NCBI GenBank assembly: GCA_002691245.1
Contig: NZHH01000001.1
Coordinates: forward strand, 1 to 17,691
Source: Methylaequor sp002691245
GTDB lineage: Bacteria; Pseudomonadota; Alphaproteobacteria; Methylaequorales; Methylaequoraceae
DNA length: 17,691 bases
Direction of reading: 5' to 3'
Notes under the pieces: generated by a model
What the model saw: only the letters and a program-made list of their open reading frames with translations
Database searches by the model: none
What the model was told of the DNA's origin: nothing
Shown: positions 7,950 through 14,445 of the stretch, piece by piece
Position numbering within the stretch: position 1 is the stretch's first letter
Layout of the letters: each line of letters opens with the position of its first letter
Made by a program: the position numbers and the translations under genes

Positions 7950-7977
7950 AAAATAACTTATAATCAAAGACTGTCAA
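7950..7977 (-). promoter_or_regulatory. Candidate promoter for rplM-rpsI-argC
   Basis: A perfect TTGACA (minus strand of 7972-7977) stands 16 bases ahead of TATTTT (7950-7955). Transcription would start only a few bases before the rplM ATG at 7940, giving a nearly leaderless mRNA. A TATAAG at 7957-7962 is an alternative -10 without a good -35. A normal leader for feedback control by L13 or S9 would have no room. Confidence 0.45.
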
Positions 7978-7993
7978 CAGCAAATAGAAAGTT

Positions 7994-8305
7994 TTATAAG
8001 TTTTTTTCAACCCATTTTAAGTAATCTTTGTTGGTCTTTCCCGTTAAAATTTCTGTAACAAATGGGATTTCATAAGGATGAACTTCTGTTAAAAATTCTT
8101 CAAGATCATTTTTATTTAAAATTGTTTTAATTAGTAAGACACTCTCCAATGATTCCATAATCATTCCGTCCTCTTTGTAAAAACTTTTAACATTTTTAAT
8201 TATATTTACACAAACAACTCCTTTTTTATTTAATAAGTTCTGAACTAATTTTTCAGTAACAATCTCATTGCTTGTTGTTGTATAAAAAATATTAATTTTT
8301 TCCAT
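7994..8305 (-). CDS. cutA: CutA1-type divalent-cation tolerance protein
   Basis: 103 residues, the usual length of this small trimeric ferredoxin-like protein linked to copper and other metal tolerance; its exact biochemical role is unsettled. Family motifs are the N-terminal FYTTTSNEIVTEKLVQNLL, VCVNIIKNVKSFYKEDG (usually CVNI.....S.Y.W.G), the strand VLLIKT, HPYEIPFV and the closing YLKWV. The tryptophan normally seen in the S.Y.W.G motif is lysine here. The ATG at 8303-8305 comes only 9 bases after the encoded CCA of tRNA-Pro, so after tRNA maturation the cutA message would begin almost at its start codon. The gene is the last of the rpmF-plsX unit and lies about 50 bases ahead of rplM. 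Confidence 0.88.
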   Translation of the reverse strand: MEKINIFYTTTSNEIVTEKLVQNLLNKKGVVCVNIIKNVKSFYKEDGMIMESLESVLLIKTILNKNDLEEFLTEVHPYEIPFVTEILTGKTNKDYLKWVEKNL

Positions 8306-8314
8306 TATAATTTT

Positions 8315-8393
8315 TGGTCGGGGCGACTGGATTTGAACCAGCGACCTCCCGCCCCCCAGACGGACGCGCTAAACCAGACTGCGCTACGCCCCG
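8315..8393 (-). tRNA. tRNA-Pro (anticodon GGG), CCA encoded
   Basis: The minus strand folds into a full cloverleaf. The acceptor stem CGGGGCG/CGCCCCG pairs perfectly. The D arm has GCGC/GCGC, the anticodon arm has a C-T-GGG-GG loop with anticodon GGG at 8355-8357, and a five-base variable loop follows. The T arm is GCTGG/CCAGT around TTCAAAT. The discriminator is A (8318) and the CCA end (8315-8317) is encoded. It should read CCC and CCU proline codons. It begins 2 bases after the MerR-like stop and ends 9 bases before cutA, so it is probably cut from a polycistronic transcript. It is by far the most GC-rich stretch in the window. Confidence 0.96.
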
Positions 8394-8395
8394 AT

Positions 8396-8713
8396 TTAAA
8401 TTCTCTTATTGATTTCACAAATTAAGTTCTCTAGTTCTTGAATTAAATGTTTGTCTTGTGTTTCAAAATTTTTCTTGCTTAAAAATTTTTTTGCACCCTC
8501 AATTGTATATTTTTTTACATATAATAAATCTTTAATTTCCTCCAGCAGTCCTAACTGTTGTTCAGAGAAATATCTCATTCCGTTCGGTTTTTTTATTGGG
8601 TTAAGTGATGGAAACTTTTTCTCCCAAAATCTGATGATATGAATAGGTATATTTAAATCTTTTGAAACTTCTCCAATTTTTTTTAGCATATTGTTATATT
8701 TCGTCATTATCAT
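8396..8713 (-). CDS. MerR-family DNA-binding protein
   Basis: 105 residues with an N-terminal winged helix-turn-helix of MerR type: IGEVSKDLNIPIHIIRFWEKKF followed by GMRYFSEQQL and a helix with LLYVKKYTIEGAKKFL. The short C-terminal end (about residues 80-105) has no cysteines or other visible ligand site. This is the conserved but uncharacterised alphaproteobacterial regulator that follows ihfA and precedes tRNA-Pro. Its targets are unknown. The start is uncertain: ATG at 8713 or 8707 would overlap ihfA, while ATG at 8689 lies 4 bases after the ihfA stop and still leaves the whole HTH. The stop is 2 bases from the mature tRNA 5' end. Confidence 0.85.
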   Translation of the reverse strand: MIMTKYNNMLKKIGEVSKDLNIPIHIIRFWEKKFPSLNPIKKPNGMRYFSEQQLGLLEEIKDLLYVKKYTIEGAKKFLSKKNFETQDKHLIQELENLICEINKRI

Positions 8714-9008
8714 TGATATTTGAATTTATTAAACTAATTAGAAAGTTTGATGGTTTAAATTTTACAACATTCCTTTCAGATATCATTACTTCTTGCTTCG
8801 TTTTTGGGTTTCTTCCAATTCTTGGTTTTTTATTCTTAACTTTAAAAATACCAAAATTTATAATTTTTACATCTTTTTGTAACTTTAATTGGGAGTAGAT
8901 GATATCGATAAAAGATTCAAAGAAAAACTGGCATTCTCTTTTTGAAAGACCGATGTTCTCGTTTAAATAATTAACGATTTTGGCTTTTGTTAAAACATCT
9001 TTATCCAT
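8694..9008 (-). CDS. ihfA: Integration host factor alpha subunit
   Basis: IHF is a heterodimer that bends DNA sharply at specific sites and helps promoters, replication and recombination. The 104-residue protein has the DNABII fold: MDKDVLTKAKIVNYLNENIG, a dimer helix with FFESFIDII, the NFGIFKV strand, and the beta-arm tip GRNPKTKQEV whose proline intercalates into the minor groove. The position next to fabH and a MerR gene is the usual alphaproteobacterial ihfA context, which favours the alpha subunit over HU or IHF beta. The start is ATG 9006-9008, 15 bases after the fabH stop. An Asn/Asp-rich tail closes the protein. Confidence 0.9.
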   Translation of the reverse strand: MDKDVLTKAKIVNYLNENIGLSKRECQFFFESFIDIIYSQLKLQKDVKIINFGIFKVKNKKPRIGRNPKTKQEVMISERNVVKFKPSNFLISLINSNINDNDEI

Positions 9009-9023
9009 AACATATTATATTAT

Positions 9024-9983
9024 TCATATCTTCAAAATACAACTACCCCATGTTAGGCCACCACCAATTGCGCATAATGCAAGAATGTCATTTTTCTTAA
9101 TTATACCGTCCTCAATAGAACTCGACAAAGCTAGTGGTATGGAAGCAGCAGAAGTGTTAGCATGTTTTTTCACAGTGCTTATAGTTTTGTCTTCACTTAT
9201 ACCTATTTTTTTTGCAGTACTAGAAATTATTCTCTGATTAGCTTGATGTGGAATAAACCAATCAATATCATTAATACCTAGATTACATTCTTTCAAAGAA
9301 GCAAATGTAGCCTCAGAAAGTTTGTTTACTGCTTGTTTAAAAATATCCTTACCATTCATCCTAATTTTTCCAACTTTTTGGTTACTTGAAGGTCCTCCAT
9401 CACTAAAAAGACTATCATGCCATGAGCCATCTGAATAAAGTTTAGTTGATAGAACACCTTTTTTTCTTTGAGTCGCACCTAGTATAAGTGCTCCAGCTCC
9501 ATCACCAAATAAAACACACGTTCTTCTGTCTTCCCAGTCAACAATTTTTGAGAGTGTTTCCGAGCCAATAACCAAAACTTTTCTTGCTTTCATACATTTT
9601 ATGAGGGAATCAGCTATTTGGAGTGAATAAATAAATCCAGAACAGACTGCTTGGATGTCAAATGCAGGAATGTTTTTCATTTTTAGAGAATGTTGAACTT
9701 TTGTAGCAGTAGATGGAAAAGTTTCATCAGGGGTTGTGGTTGCAACAATTACACAATCTATATCATTACTTTTAAGATTTGAAGAGTCAAGAGCCATCAT
9801 TGATGCTTTAAGTGCAAGATCGGAAGTCATCTCGTTTTCTTCTACGATATGTCTCTGTTTGATTCCTGTTCTTGTATAAATCCATTCGTCTGAGGTATCG
9901 ACAAATTTGATAAAATCTTTATTTGTAAGAATTTTTTTTGGAAGATAATGTCCGTGACCAATTATTTCAGAATTCAACAACAT
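9024..9983 (-). CDS. fabH: 3-oxoacyl-ACP synthase III (FabH)
   Basis: FabH condenses acetyl-CoA with malonyl-ACP and so starts fatty-acid synthesis. All three catalytic residues are visible in the 319-residue protein: Cys114 in QAVCSGF, His246 in IPHQANQR and Asn276 in HANTSAAS. The last motif is usually GNTSAAS; here Ala replaces Gly. Other family marks are RTGIKQRH, ATTTPDETFPSTA, FGDGAGALIL and the terminal GGGLTWGS. The start codon overlaps the plsX stop (TAATG at 9981-9985), indicating translational coupling; ihfA follows after 15 bases. Length is typical. Confidence 0.96.
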   Translation of the reverse strand: MLLNSEIIGHGHYLPKKILTNKDFIKFVDTSDEWIYTRTGIKQRHIVEENEMTSDLALKASMMALDSSNLKSNDIDCVIVATTTPDETFPSTATKVQHSLKMKNIPAFDIQAVCSGFIYSLQIADSLIKCMKARKVLVIGSETLSKIVDWEDRRTCVLFGDGAGALILGATQRKKGVLSTKLYSDGSWHDSLFSDGGPSSNQKVGKIRMNGKDIFKQAVNKLSEATFASLKECNLGINDIDWFIPHQANQRIISSTAKKIGISEDKTISTVKKHANTSAASIPLALSSSIEDGIIKKNDILALCAIGGGLTWGSCILKI

Positions 9984-10993
9984 TATTTCTTATCAAACTT
10001 AAGTTTTTTTTCAATGTGAGTGATATATGAGTTCTCTATTAATGAAACTGCAACACCGATAGCATTGCAAAATCCAAATGCATCTGTTCCACCATGACTC
10101 TTAACAACAATCCCATTCAAACCTAAAAGAACCGCGCCATTGTACTTTCTAGGATCAATTCTTGTTTTAAATCGATTAAGAGCTGGTTTAGATAGAAAAT
10201 AACCAACTTTTGATAATGGTGAGCTATTATAGGAATTCTTTAAGAATGTAAAAATCAATTCTGCTACTCCTTCAGCAGTTTTTAGTGCAATATTTCCAGA
10301 AAAACCGTCAGTAACAACAACATCAACCACTCCCTTATTAATGTCATTTCCTTCAACAAATCCAAAAAAATTTATTTTTTTTTCAATTTTTTTTAAATCT
10401 GAGTGAGTTTGCTTTACAATATTGTTACCTTTTATTAACTCTGAGCCTACATTAAGTAACCCAATTCTGGGTTTCTCAATTCCAAGTACGGTTTGTGAAA
10501 AGACATCTCCCATAAGTGCAAATTGAACAAGATTATCATTAGAACAATCTACATTTGCCCCAAGATCAAGAATTACTGTTTGACCTTTTAATGTTGGCAT
10601 TAAACCAGCAATAGCTGGCCTGTTAATGCCACTTAAAGTTTTTAGAACAAATTTGGAAATAGCCATCAATGCCCCTGTATTTCCTGCAGATACAAAACCA
10701 TGTGCTTTTTTTTCTGAAACCTCGTTAATTCCCAATCTCATACTAGATTTTTTAAGCTTTCTTAATGCATGAACTGGCTCATCGTCAGATTTTATACTTT
10801 CAGTTGTATGAATAAATTCGAAATTATCAAAACCATTCTGTTTAATTTCTTTTTTTGAAACTTGTTCATCACCATAAAGTTTGAAAGTTACATTGGGATA
10901 TATTTTAGATGCCATTGAAACTCCTTGAAGTGTGGTTTCAGGACCAAAATCACCTCCCATAACATCAATGGCCAATACTATCTGTTTCTTCAA
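9983..10993 (-). CDS. plsX: Phosphate acyltransferase PlsX
   Basis: PlsX converts acyl-ACP to acyl phosphate, the donor for PlsY in phospholipid synthesis; it is a peripheral membrane enzyme. The 336-residue protein begins VLAIDVMGGDFGPE, the family hallmark, and continues with HALRKLKKSSMRLG, SAGNTGALMA, ILDLGANVDC, VVTDGFSGNIALK and LLGLNGIVVKSHG. No ATG is available in frame: the start must be TTG at 10991-10993, since a TGA stop lies two codons upstream. An out-of-frame ATG sits 7 bases upstream behind AGG, which may reduce initiation or hint at a small sequence error. rpmF ends 18 bases upstream and fabH overlaps its stop. Confidence 0.95.
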   Translation of the reverse strand: MKKQIVLAIDVMGGDFGPETTLQGVSMASKIYPNVTFKLYGDEQVSKKEIKQNGFDNFEFIHTTESIKSDDEPVHALRKLKKSSMRLGINEVSEKKAHGFVSAGNTGALMAISKFVLKTLSGINRPAIAGLMPTLKGQTVILDLGANVDCSNDNLVQFALMGDVFSQTVLGIEKPRIGLLNVGSELIKGNNIVKQTHSDLKKIEKKINFFGFVEGNDINKGVVDVVVTDGFSGNIALKTAEGVAELIFTFLKNSYNSSPLSKVGYFLSKPALNRFKTRIDPRKYNGAVLLGLNGIVVKSHGGTDAFGFCNAIGVAVSLIENSYITHIEKKLKFDKK

Positions 10994-11011
10994 TACTCAT
11001 CCTAGTTGTTT

Positions 11012-11221
11012 TTAAGAATCTGATTCTTTTTCTTCTTCTTCAGATTCAGTTTTATCTATTATTTCTTTCCCATCATAATATCCACATGATAAGCAAATAT
11101 GATGAGGCAGCTTGAATTCACCGCAATTTGGACATTCTAGGGGGTGTATGTTTCTAAGAGTATGATGTGATCGTCTTTTTCCTTTTCTCGATGGAGTAGT
11201 TTTTCGTTTTGGTACAGCCAT
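11012..11221 (-). CDS. rpmF: 50S ribosomal protein L32
   Basis: 69 residues with the invariant MAVPKRKTTPSRKGKRRSHH start and a zinc ribbon whose four cysteines are present at 30, 33, 43 and 46 (CPNC and CLSC). The C-terminus is a short acidic tail rich in Glu and Ser. An AGGA (minus strand of 11228-11231) 6-9 bases before the ATG is one of the clearer Shine-Dalgarno sites in the window. A weak promoter may lie in the 65-base gap before it. Usually a yceD (DUF177) gene stands just upstream of rpmF or plsX; none is found here. plsX follows after 18 bases. Confidence 0.95.
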   Translation of the reverse strand: MAVPKRKTTPSRKGKRRSHHTLRNIHPLECPNCGEFKLPHHICLSCGYYDGKEIIDKTESEEEEKESDS

Positions 11222-11286
11222 TTATGATCCTAATTATTGGTAAAATAGACTTGTACATAAAAAAAGAAGAAATAACAATAATTTTT

Positions 11287-11811
11287 TTAAATACTTAATA
11301 CTAATGTTTTGCAAAAAAAAAAATCTGATTCCCAAAAATTAAGTACCTTTAATTTTCTTAAAAAAATTAAATTGTTTTTAAGATAACTGTCTAATAATAA
11401 AACATTTACTTTATATCTAAAGTTTTTTCTTATAATTTTTTTAAAATTTAAGTTGTCATTTAATTTGTAAAATTTATCAAACAACAAAGAGTAAGAGTAT
11501 AACCTGCCATAAAAGTTTTCTACTATTGGTCTAATCTTTTTTCTTAAACTGGTTTCAGATCCACCCATCTCAATAAAAAGGTTTTCTAAATCTAAAATAA
11601 ATTTCTTAATTAAATAGTCAATGTGAGTTTTTTCTAATTTATTATTCCTCATATACCAAAGAATCAAAATTAAATTTAATTGAAAAAACTCTAATGTTAA
11701 CTCTTCTTTTTTTTCTTTGTTTGAAATTAAATAAAAAGATTGTTTTGATTGTTCAACAACTTTATTGTAAATATTCTCTAAGTTTTTTTTTTTTTTATTA
11801 AATAATAACAT
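11287..11811 (-). CDS. Cbp3-type ubiquinol-cytochrome c reductase chaperone
   Basis: 174 residues, mostly helical and very lysine-, phenylalanine- and leucine-rich. The region NIYNKVVEQSKQSFYLI, the helix QLNLILILWYMR, and above all IEMGGSETSLRKKIRPIVENFYGRLYSY match the ubiquinol-cytochrome c chaperone family (Cbp3). In mitochondria Cbp3 helps cytochrome b synthesis and bc1 complex assembly; the bacterial role is inferred from that. The place between bamE and the plsX cluster is typical of Alphaproteobacteria. A 14-base A run (11783-11796) codes KKKK in frame near the start. The ATG at 11809-11811 is the only start that keeps the N-terminal helix, and it faces the bamE ATG across two bases. 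Divergence from standard members is high. Confidence 0.72.
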   Translation of the reverse strand: MLLFNKKKKNLENIYNKVVEQSKQSFYLISNKEKKEELTLEFFQLNLILILWYMRNNKLEKTHIDYLIKKFILDLENLFIEMGGSETSLRKKIRPIVENFYGRLYSYSLLFDKFYKLNDNLNFKKIIRKNFRYKVNVLLLDSYLKNNLIFLRKLKVLNFWESDFFFCKTLVLSI

Positions 11812-11813
11812 TT

Positions 11814-12275
11814 ATGAAATTTTTTGTTTTAAGTATAATCTTTCTAATTATTACATCTTGTGCTTCTAAAAAAATAGTAAATGGGAATTTACCAGATGTT
11901 GATAGTGTTTCAATCTTAAAAATTGGAAAAGATGATAAAAGTTCTATTTTAAAAATTTTGGGAGAACCCTCATTTAAGGGAAGTTTAGGAGACAACTCAT
12001 ACTATTACATTGGGTCATTAAAAACAAAAATCGCTTTTCTAAAATCCAAAATTAAAGAACAATATATTTTAGAATTTAAATTTAATAAAAAAAATATTCT
12101 TAAAGATATCTATTTTTATGACAAATCCAGAACAACTGACGTTGCAATGTCCTCTTTAAAAACAGAAAGTGGTGGTCTGAAACAAGGTTTGCTTAGTCAG
12201 ATTTTAGGTAATTTTGGTGTTCCAGGCATGGGAAGAGGAGGGCCAATACTTGGAAGTGGAAAGGCTGATGATTAA
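11814..12275 (+). CDS. bamE: Outer-membrane assembly lipoprotein, BamE/SmpA/OmlA family
   Basis: BamE is a lipoprotein of the BAM complex, which folds beta-barrel proteins into the outer membrane. The 153-residue protein has a lipoprotein signal ending LIITSC with Cys16 as the lipidated residue. The SmpA/OmlA domain follows, with NGNLPDVDSV, LKIGKDDKSSILKILGEPS and NSYYYIGSLK (about 22-70), then a strand and a glycine-rich C-terminal tail. The tail VPGMGRGGPILGSG resembles the Gly/Pro-rich ends of alphaproteobacterial OmlA proteins. It is one of three plus-strand genes here. It starts 2 bases from the Cbp3-type start codon on the other strand and ends 5 bases from the hppA stop, next to an inverted repeat. 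Confidence 0.85.
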   Translation: MKFFVLSIIFLIITSCASKKIVNGNLPDVDSVSILKIGKDDKSSILKILGEPSFKGSLGDNSYYYIGSLKTKIAFLKSKIKEQYILEFKFNKKNILKDIYFYDKSRTTDVAMSSLKTESGGLKQGLLSQILGNFGVPGMGRGGPILGSGKADD

Positions 12276-12276
12276 T

Positions 12277-12298
12277 CTATCTATGACAACATAGATAG
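12277..12298. terminator. Inverted repeat between convergent bamE and hppA
   Basis: CTATCTATG (12277-12285), the loop ACAA, and CATAGATAG (12290-12298) form a perfect 9-base stem. It begins 2 bases after the bamE stop and contains the last codons and the TAG stop of hppA (12281-12283). Its position between two converging genes suggests a two-way terminator or an mRNA end stabiliser. The stem is AT-rich and no T run follows on either strand, so it is not a classic Rho-independent terminator. Confidence 0.4.
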
Positions 12299-14380
12299 GA
12301 GTAAAATTGATACTATATTGATAATTTTAATCATTGGGTTTATAGTAGGTCCTGCTGTGTCTTTGTAAGGATCACCAACAGTGTCTCCGGTGATTGCGGC
12401 TTTATGAGCATCAGAATTTTTACCCCCAAAATTTCCATCCTCTATATACTTTTTTGCATTATCCCATGCCCCGCCACCAGAGGTCATAGATATAGCAACA
12501 AATAAACCTGTAACAATTGTACCAAGTAACATTGCACCTAAGGCGGTAAATGCAGAACCAGGTTCACCTGAAATTATGAATATTAAGTAGTAGGTTATAA
12601 ATGGTGCCAAAACTGGTAACATTGAGGGAAGTATCATCTCATAAATTGCCGCCTTAGTTAATATATCAACAGCTTTTCCATACTCTGGTTTTGATTTTCC
12701 TGTCATTATTCCTTTGTTTTCAGCAAATTGTCTCCTGACTTCTTTAACAATTTTTTCTGCTGTTCTACCAACTGCAGTCATCCCCATAGAGCCAAAAAGG
12801 TAGGGAAGCATACCTCCGATTAGCAAGCCAACAACTACATATGGATCATCTAATGAGAATTTAACATCTAAGTTGGGAAAATAATATTTTAAATCCTGAG
12901 TGTAGGCTCCAAATAATACCAGTGAAGCAAGTCCGGCAGATCCAATCGCATAGCCCTTTGTAACCGCTTTTGTTGTATTACCAACTGCATCTAGAGCATC
13001 AGTTGTTTTTCTGACATTTTCTGACAAGTTGGACATTTCAGCAATACCTCCAGCATTATCAGTAACCGGTCCATAAGCATCAAGAGCAACAATCATTCCA
13101 GCTAATGCGAGCATGGTAGTAGCAGCTATCGAAATTCCATAAAGGCCTGCAAACTTATATGATAGGACTATGCCTAGTATAATTACAATAGTTGGTAACG
13201 CAGTTGACTGCATAGAAACAGCTAAACCTTGAATTATGTTTGTTGCATGTCCAGATTGAGAAGACCGAGCTACGGATTTTACAGGAGTGAACTCTGTACT
13301 AGTGTAATATTCTGTTATCCATACTATTAGTCCCGTGACTGACAGACCAATTATAGCGCAATAGAAAAGATCAATGCCTAAGAATGATTCTATGAAAAGG
13401 TCACTATTAATAATCAACTTATCGGATCCAATAAAAAAATCTGTTACAAAGTAAATTAAAATGATTGATGACAATGCTGTTATAATAAGACCTTTATATA
13501 ATGCTCCCATTATATTTGTGGATCCCTCGCCTAGCTTAACATAGTATGCACCAAAAAGAGATGAAACAATACAAACCCCTGCTATTAAAAGAGGAAACAT
13601 CATAAAAAGTTGCTGATCAGCCGCGTCAAACAAAATTAATCCGAGAACCATGGTTCCAACTATTGTTACGGCATACGTCTCAAAAAGGTCTGCAGCCATT
13701 CCAGCACAGTCACCTACGTTATCTCCTACATTATCAGCAATTACAGCTGGATTTCTTGGGTCATCTTCTGGAATACCAGCCTCAATTTTACCAACTAAAT
13801 CGGCTCCAACGTCTGCTCCTTTGGTAAAGATTCCTCCTCCTAGCCTAGCAAATATTGAGATTAAAGATGCACCAAAGCTTAGTGCAATCATTGCTTCAAC
13901 TATTTCTCTACCTTGAGATTGACCAAACTCTTGGTATAGGAACCAGTAATATCCAACTAAACCTAACAAACCAAATCCAACAACTAAAAATCCTGTTATA
14001 GCACCTGATTTGAAAGAAATATCCAGTGCTTTGTCCAAACTTACAGTCGCAGCTTGGGTAGTTCGTACGTTAGCTCTTACAGATACAAACATACCAACAT
14101 AACCAGCTAATCCGGAAAGAAAGGCTCCTATTACGAATCCGATGGCAACATAAGAATTATGAATTAAAAAATACAACAATAGGGTGATTAATGCTCCTAC
14201 AATGGAAATTGTAATATATTGTCTGTTTAGATAAGCTTGTGCACCTTCTTGAATAGCTGAAGCTATTTCTTTCATTTTGTCAGTGCCTTGGGGTTCTTCT
14301 AATATTTTTTTTGTAGTAAATGCTCCGAAGCCTATTGAGAGCAAAGAACAAAGTAAAACTATTGAAAACTCAAGATACAT
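12281..14380 (-). CDS. hppA: Proton-translocating inorganic pyrophosphatase, K+-independent type
   Basis: This membrane enzyme couples PPi hydrolysis to proton export. The 699-residue protein is a normal bacterial length and is strongly hydrophobic, with roughly 16 membrane segments expected. The catalytic loops are intact: GADVGADLVGKIEAG (188-202) and the acidic DNVGDNVGDCAGMAADLFE (216-234). Near the C-terminus are GGGAWDNAKKYIEDG and GDTVGDPYKDTAGP. At residue 471 the motif reads GNTTKA; lysine here marks the K+-independent proton-pumping class, whereas K+-dependent enzymes have alanine. It has its own probable promoter in the 65-base gap after thiL. It ends inside an inverted repeat shared with bamE. 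It could reclaim energy from PPi made in biosynthesis, or by the phosphofructokinase when run in reverse. Confidence 0.96.
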   Translation of the reverse strand: MYLEFSIVLLCSLLSIGFGAFTTKKILEEPQGTDKMKEIASAIQEGAQAYLNRQYITISIVGALITLLLYFLIHNSYVAIGFVIGAFLSGLAGYVGMFVSVRANVRTTQAATVSLDKALDISFKSGAITGFLVVGFGLLGLVGYYWFLYQEFGQSQGREIVEAMIALSFGASLISIFARLGGGIFTKGADVGADLVGKIEAGIPEDDPRNPAVIADNVGDNVGDCAGMAADLFETYAVTIVGTMVLGLILFDAADQQLFMMFPLLIAGVCIVSSLFGAYYVKLGEGSTNIMGALYKGLIITALSSIILIYFVTDFFIGSDKLIINSDLFIESFLGIDLFYCAIIGLSVTGLIVWITEYYTSTEFTPVKSVARSSQSGHATNIIQGLAVSMQSTALPTIVIILGIVLSYKFAGLYGISIAATTMLALAGMIVALDAYGPVTDNAGGIAEMSNLSENVRKTTDALDAVGNTTKAVTKGYAIGSAGLASLVLFGAYTQDLKYYFPNLDVKFSLDDPYVVVGLLIGGMLPYLFGSMGMTAVGRTAEKIVKEVRRQFAENKGIMTGKSKPEYGKAVDILTKAAIYEMILPSMLPVLAPFITYYLIFIISGEPGSAFTALGAMLLGTIVTGLFVAISMTSGGGAWDNAKKYIEDGNFGGKNSDAHKAAITGDTVGDPYKDTAGPTINPMIKIINIVSILLLSMLS

Positions 14381-14407
14381 AATTATGATTTAACTCGTAA
14401 AACAATT

Positions 14408-14435
14408 CTTATATCACATTGGATACCATGTTCAA
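14408..14435 (-). promoter_or_regulatory. Candidate sigma70 promoter for hppA
   Basis: On the minus strand TTGAAC (14430-14435) and TATAAG (14408-14413) are 16 bases apart. Transcription would begin about 20 bases before the hppA ATG at 14380. This would let the pyrophosphatase be expressed apart from nusB-thiL. Confidence 0.45.
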
Positions 14436-14445
14436 TAAAAATTAA

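Noticed and set aside
7941..7967. Nine extra codons at the N-terminus of L13 (start at 7967)
   Set aside because: The ATG at 7940 matches the usual L13 N-terminus, and the extension runs into the likely promoter region (TTGACA at 7972-7977).
8315..8393. tRNA-Pro as an integration site for a mobile element
   Set aside because: No integrase, direct repeat of the tRNA end or foreign-looking gene is present on either side; both flanks are ordinary housekeeping genes.
13650..13916. Plus-strand open frame opposite hppA
   Set aside because: It is a reverse reading of the highly conserved pyrophosphatase active-site region; low-complexity Ser/Pro/Ala content is the expected by-product.
12281..14380. 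Sodium-pumping or K+-dependent pyrophosphatase
   Set aside because: Lysine at residue 471 in GNTTKA is the mark of K+-independent proton pumps; K+-dependent and Na+-pumping classes have alanine there.
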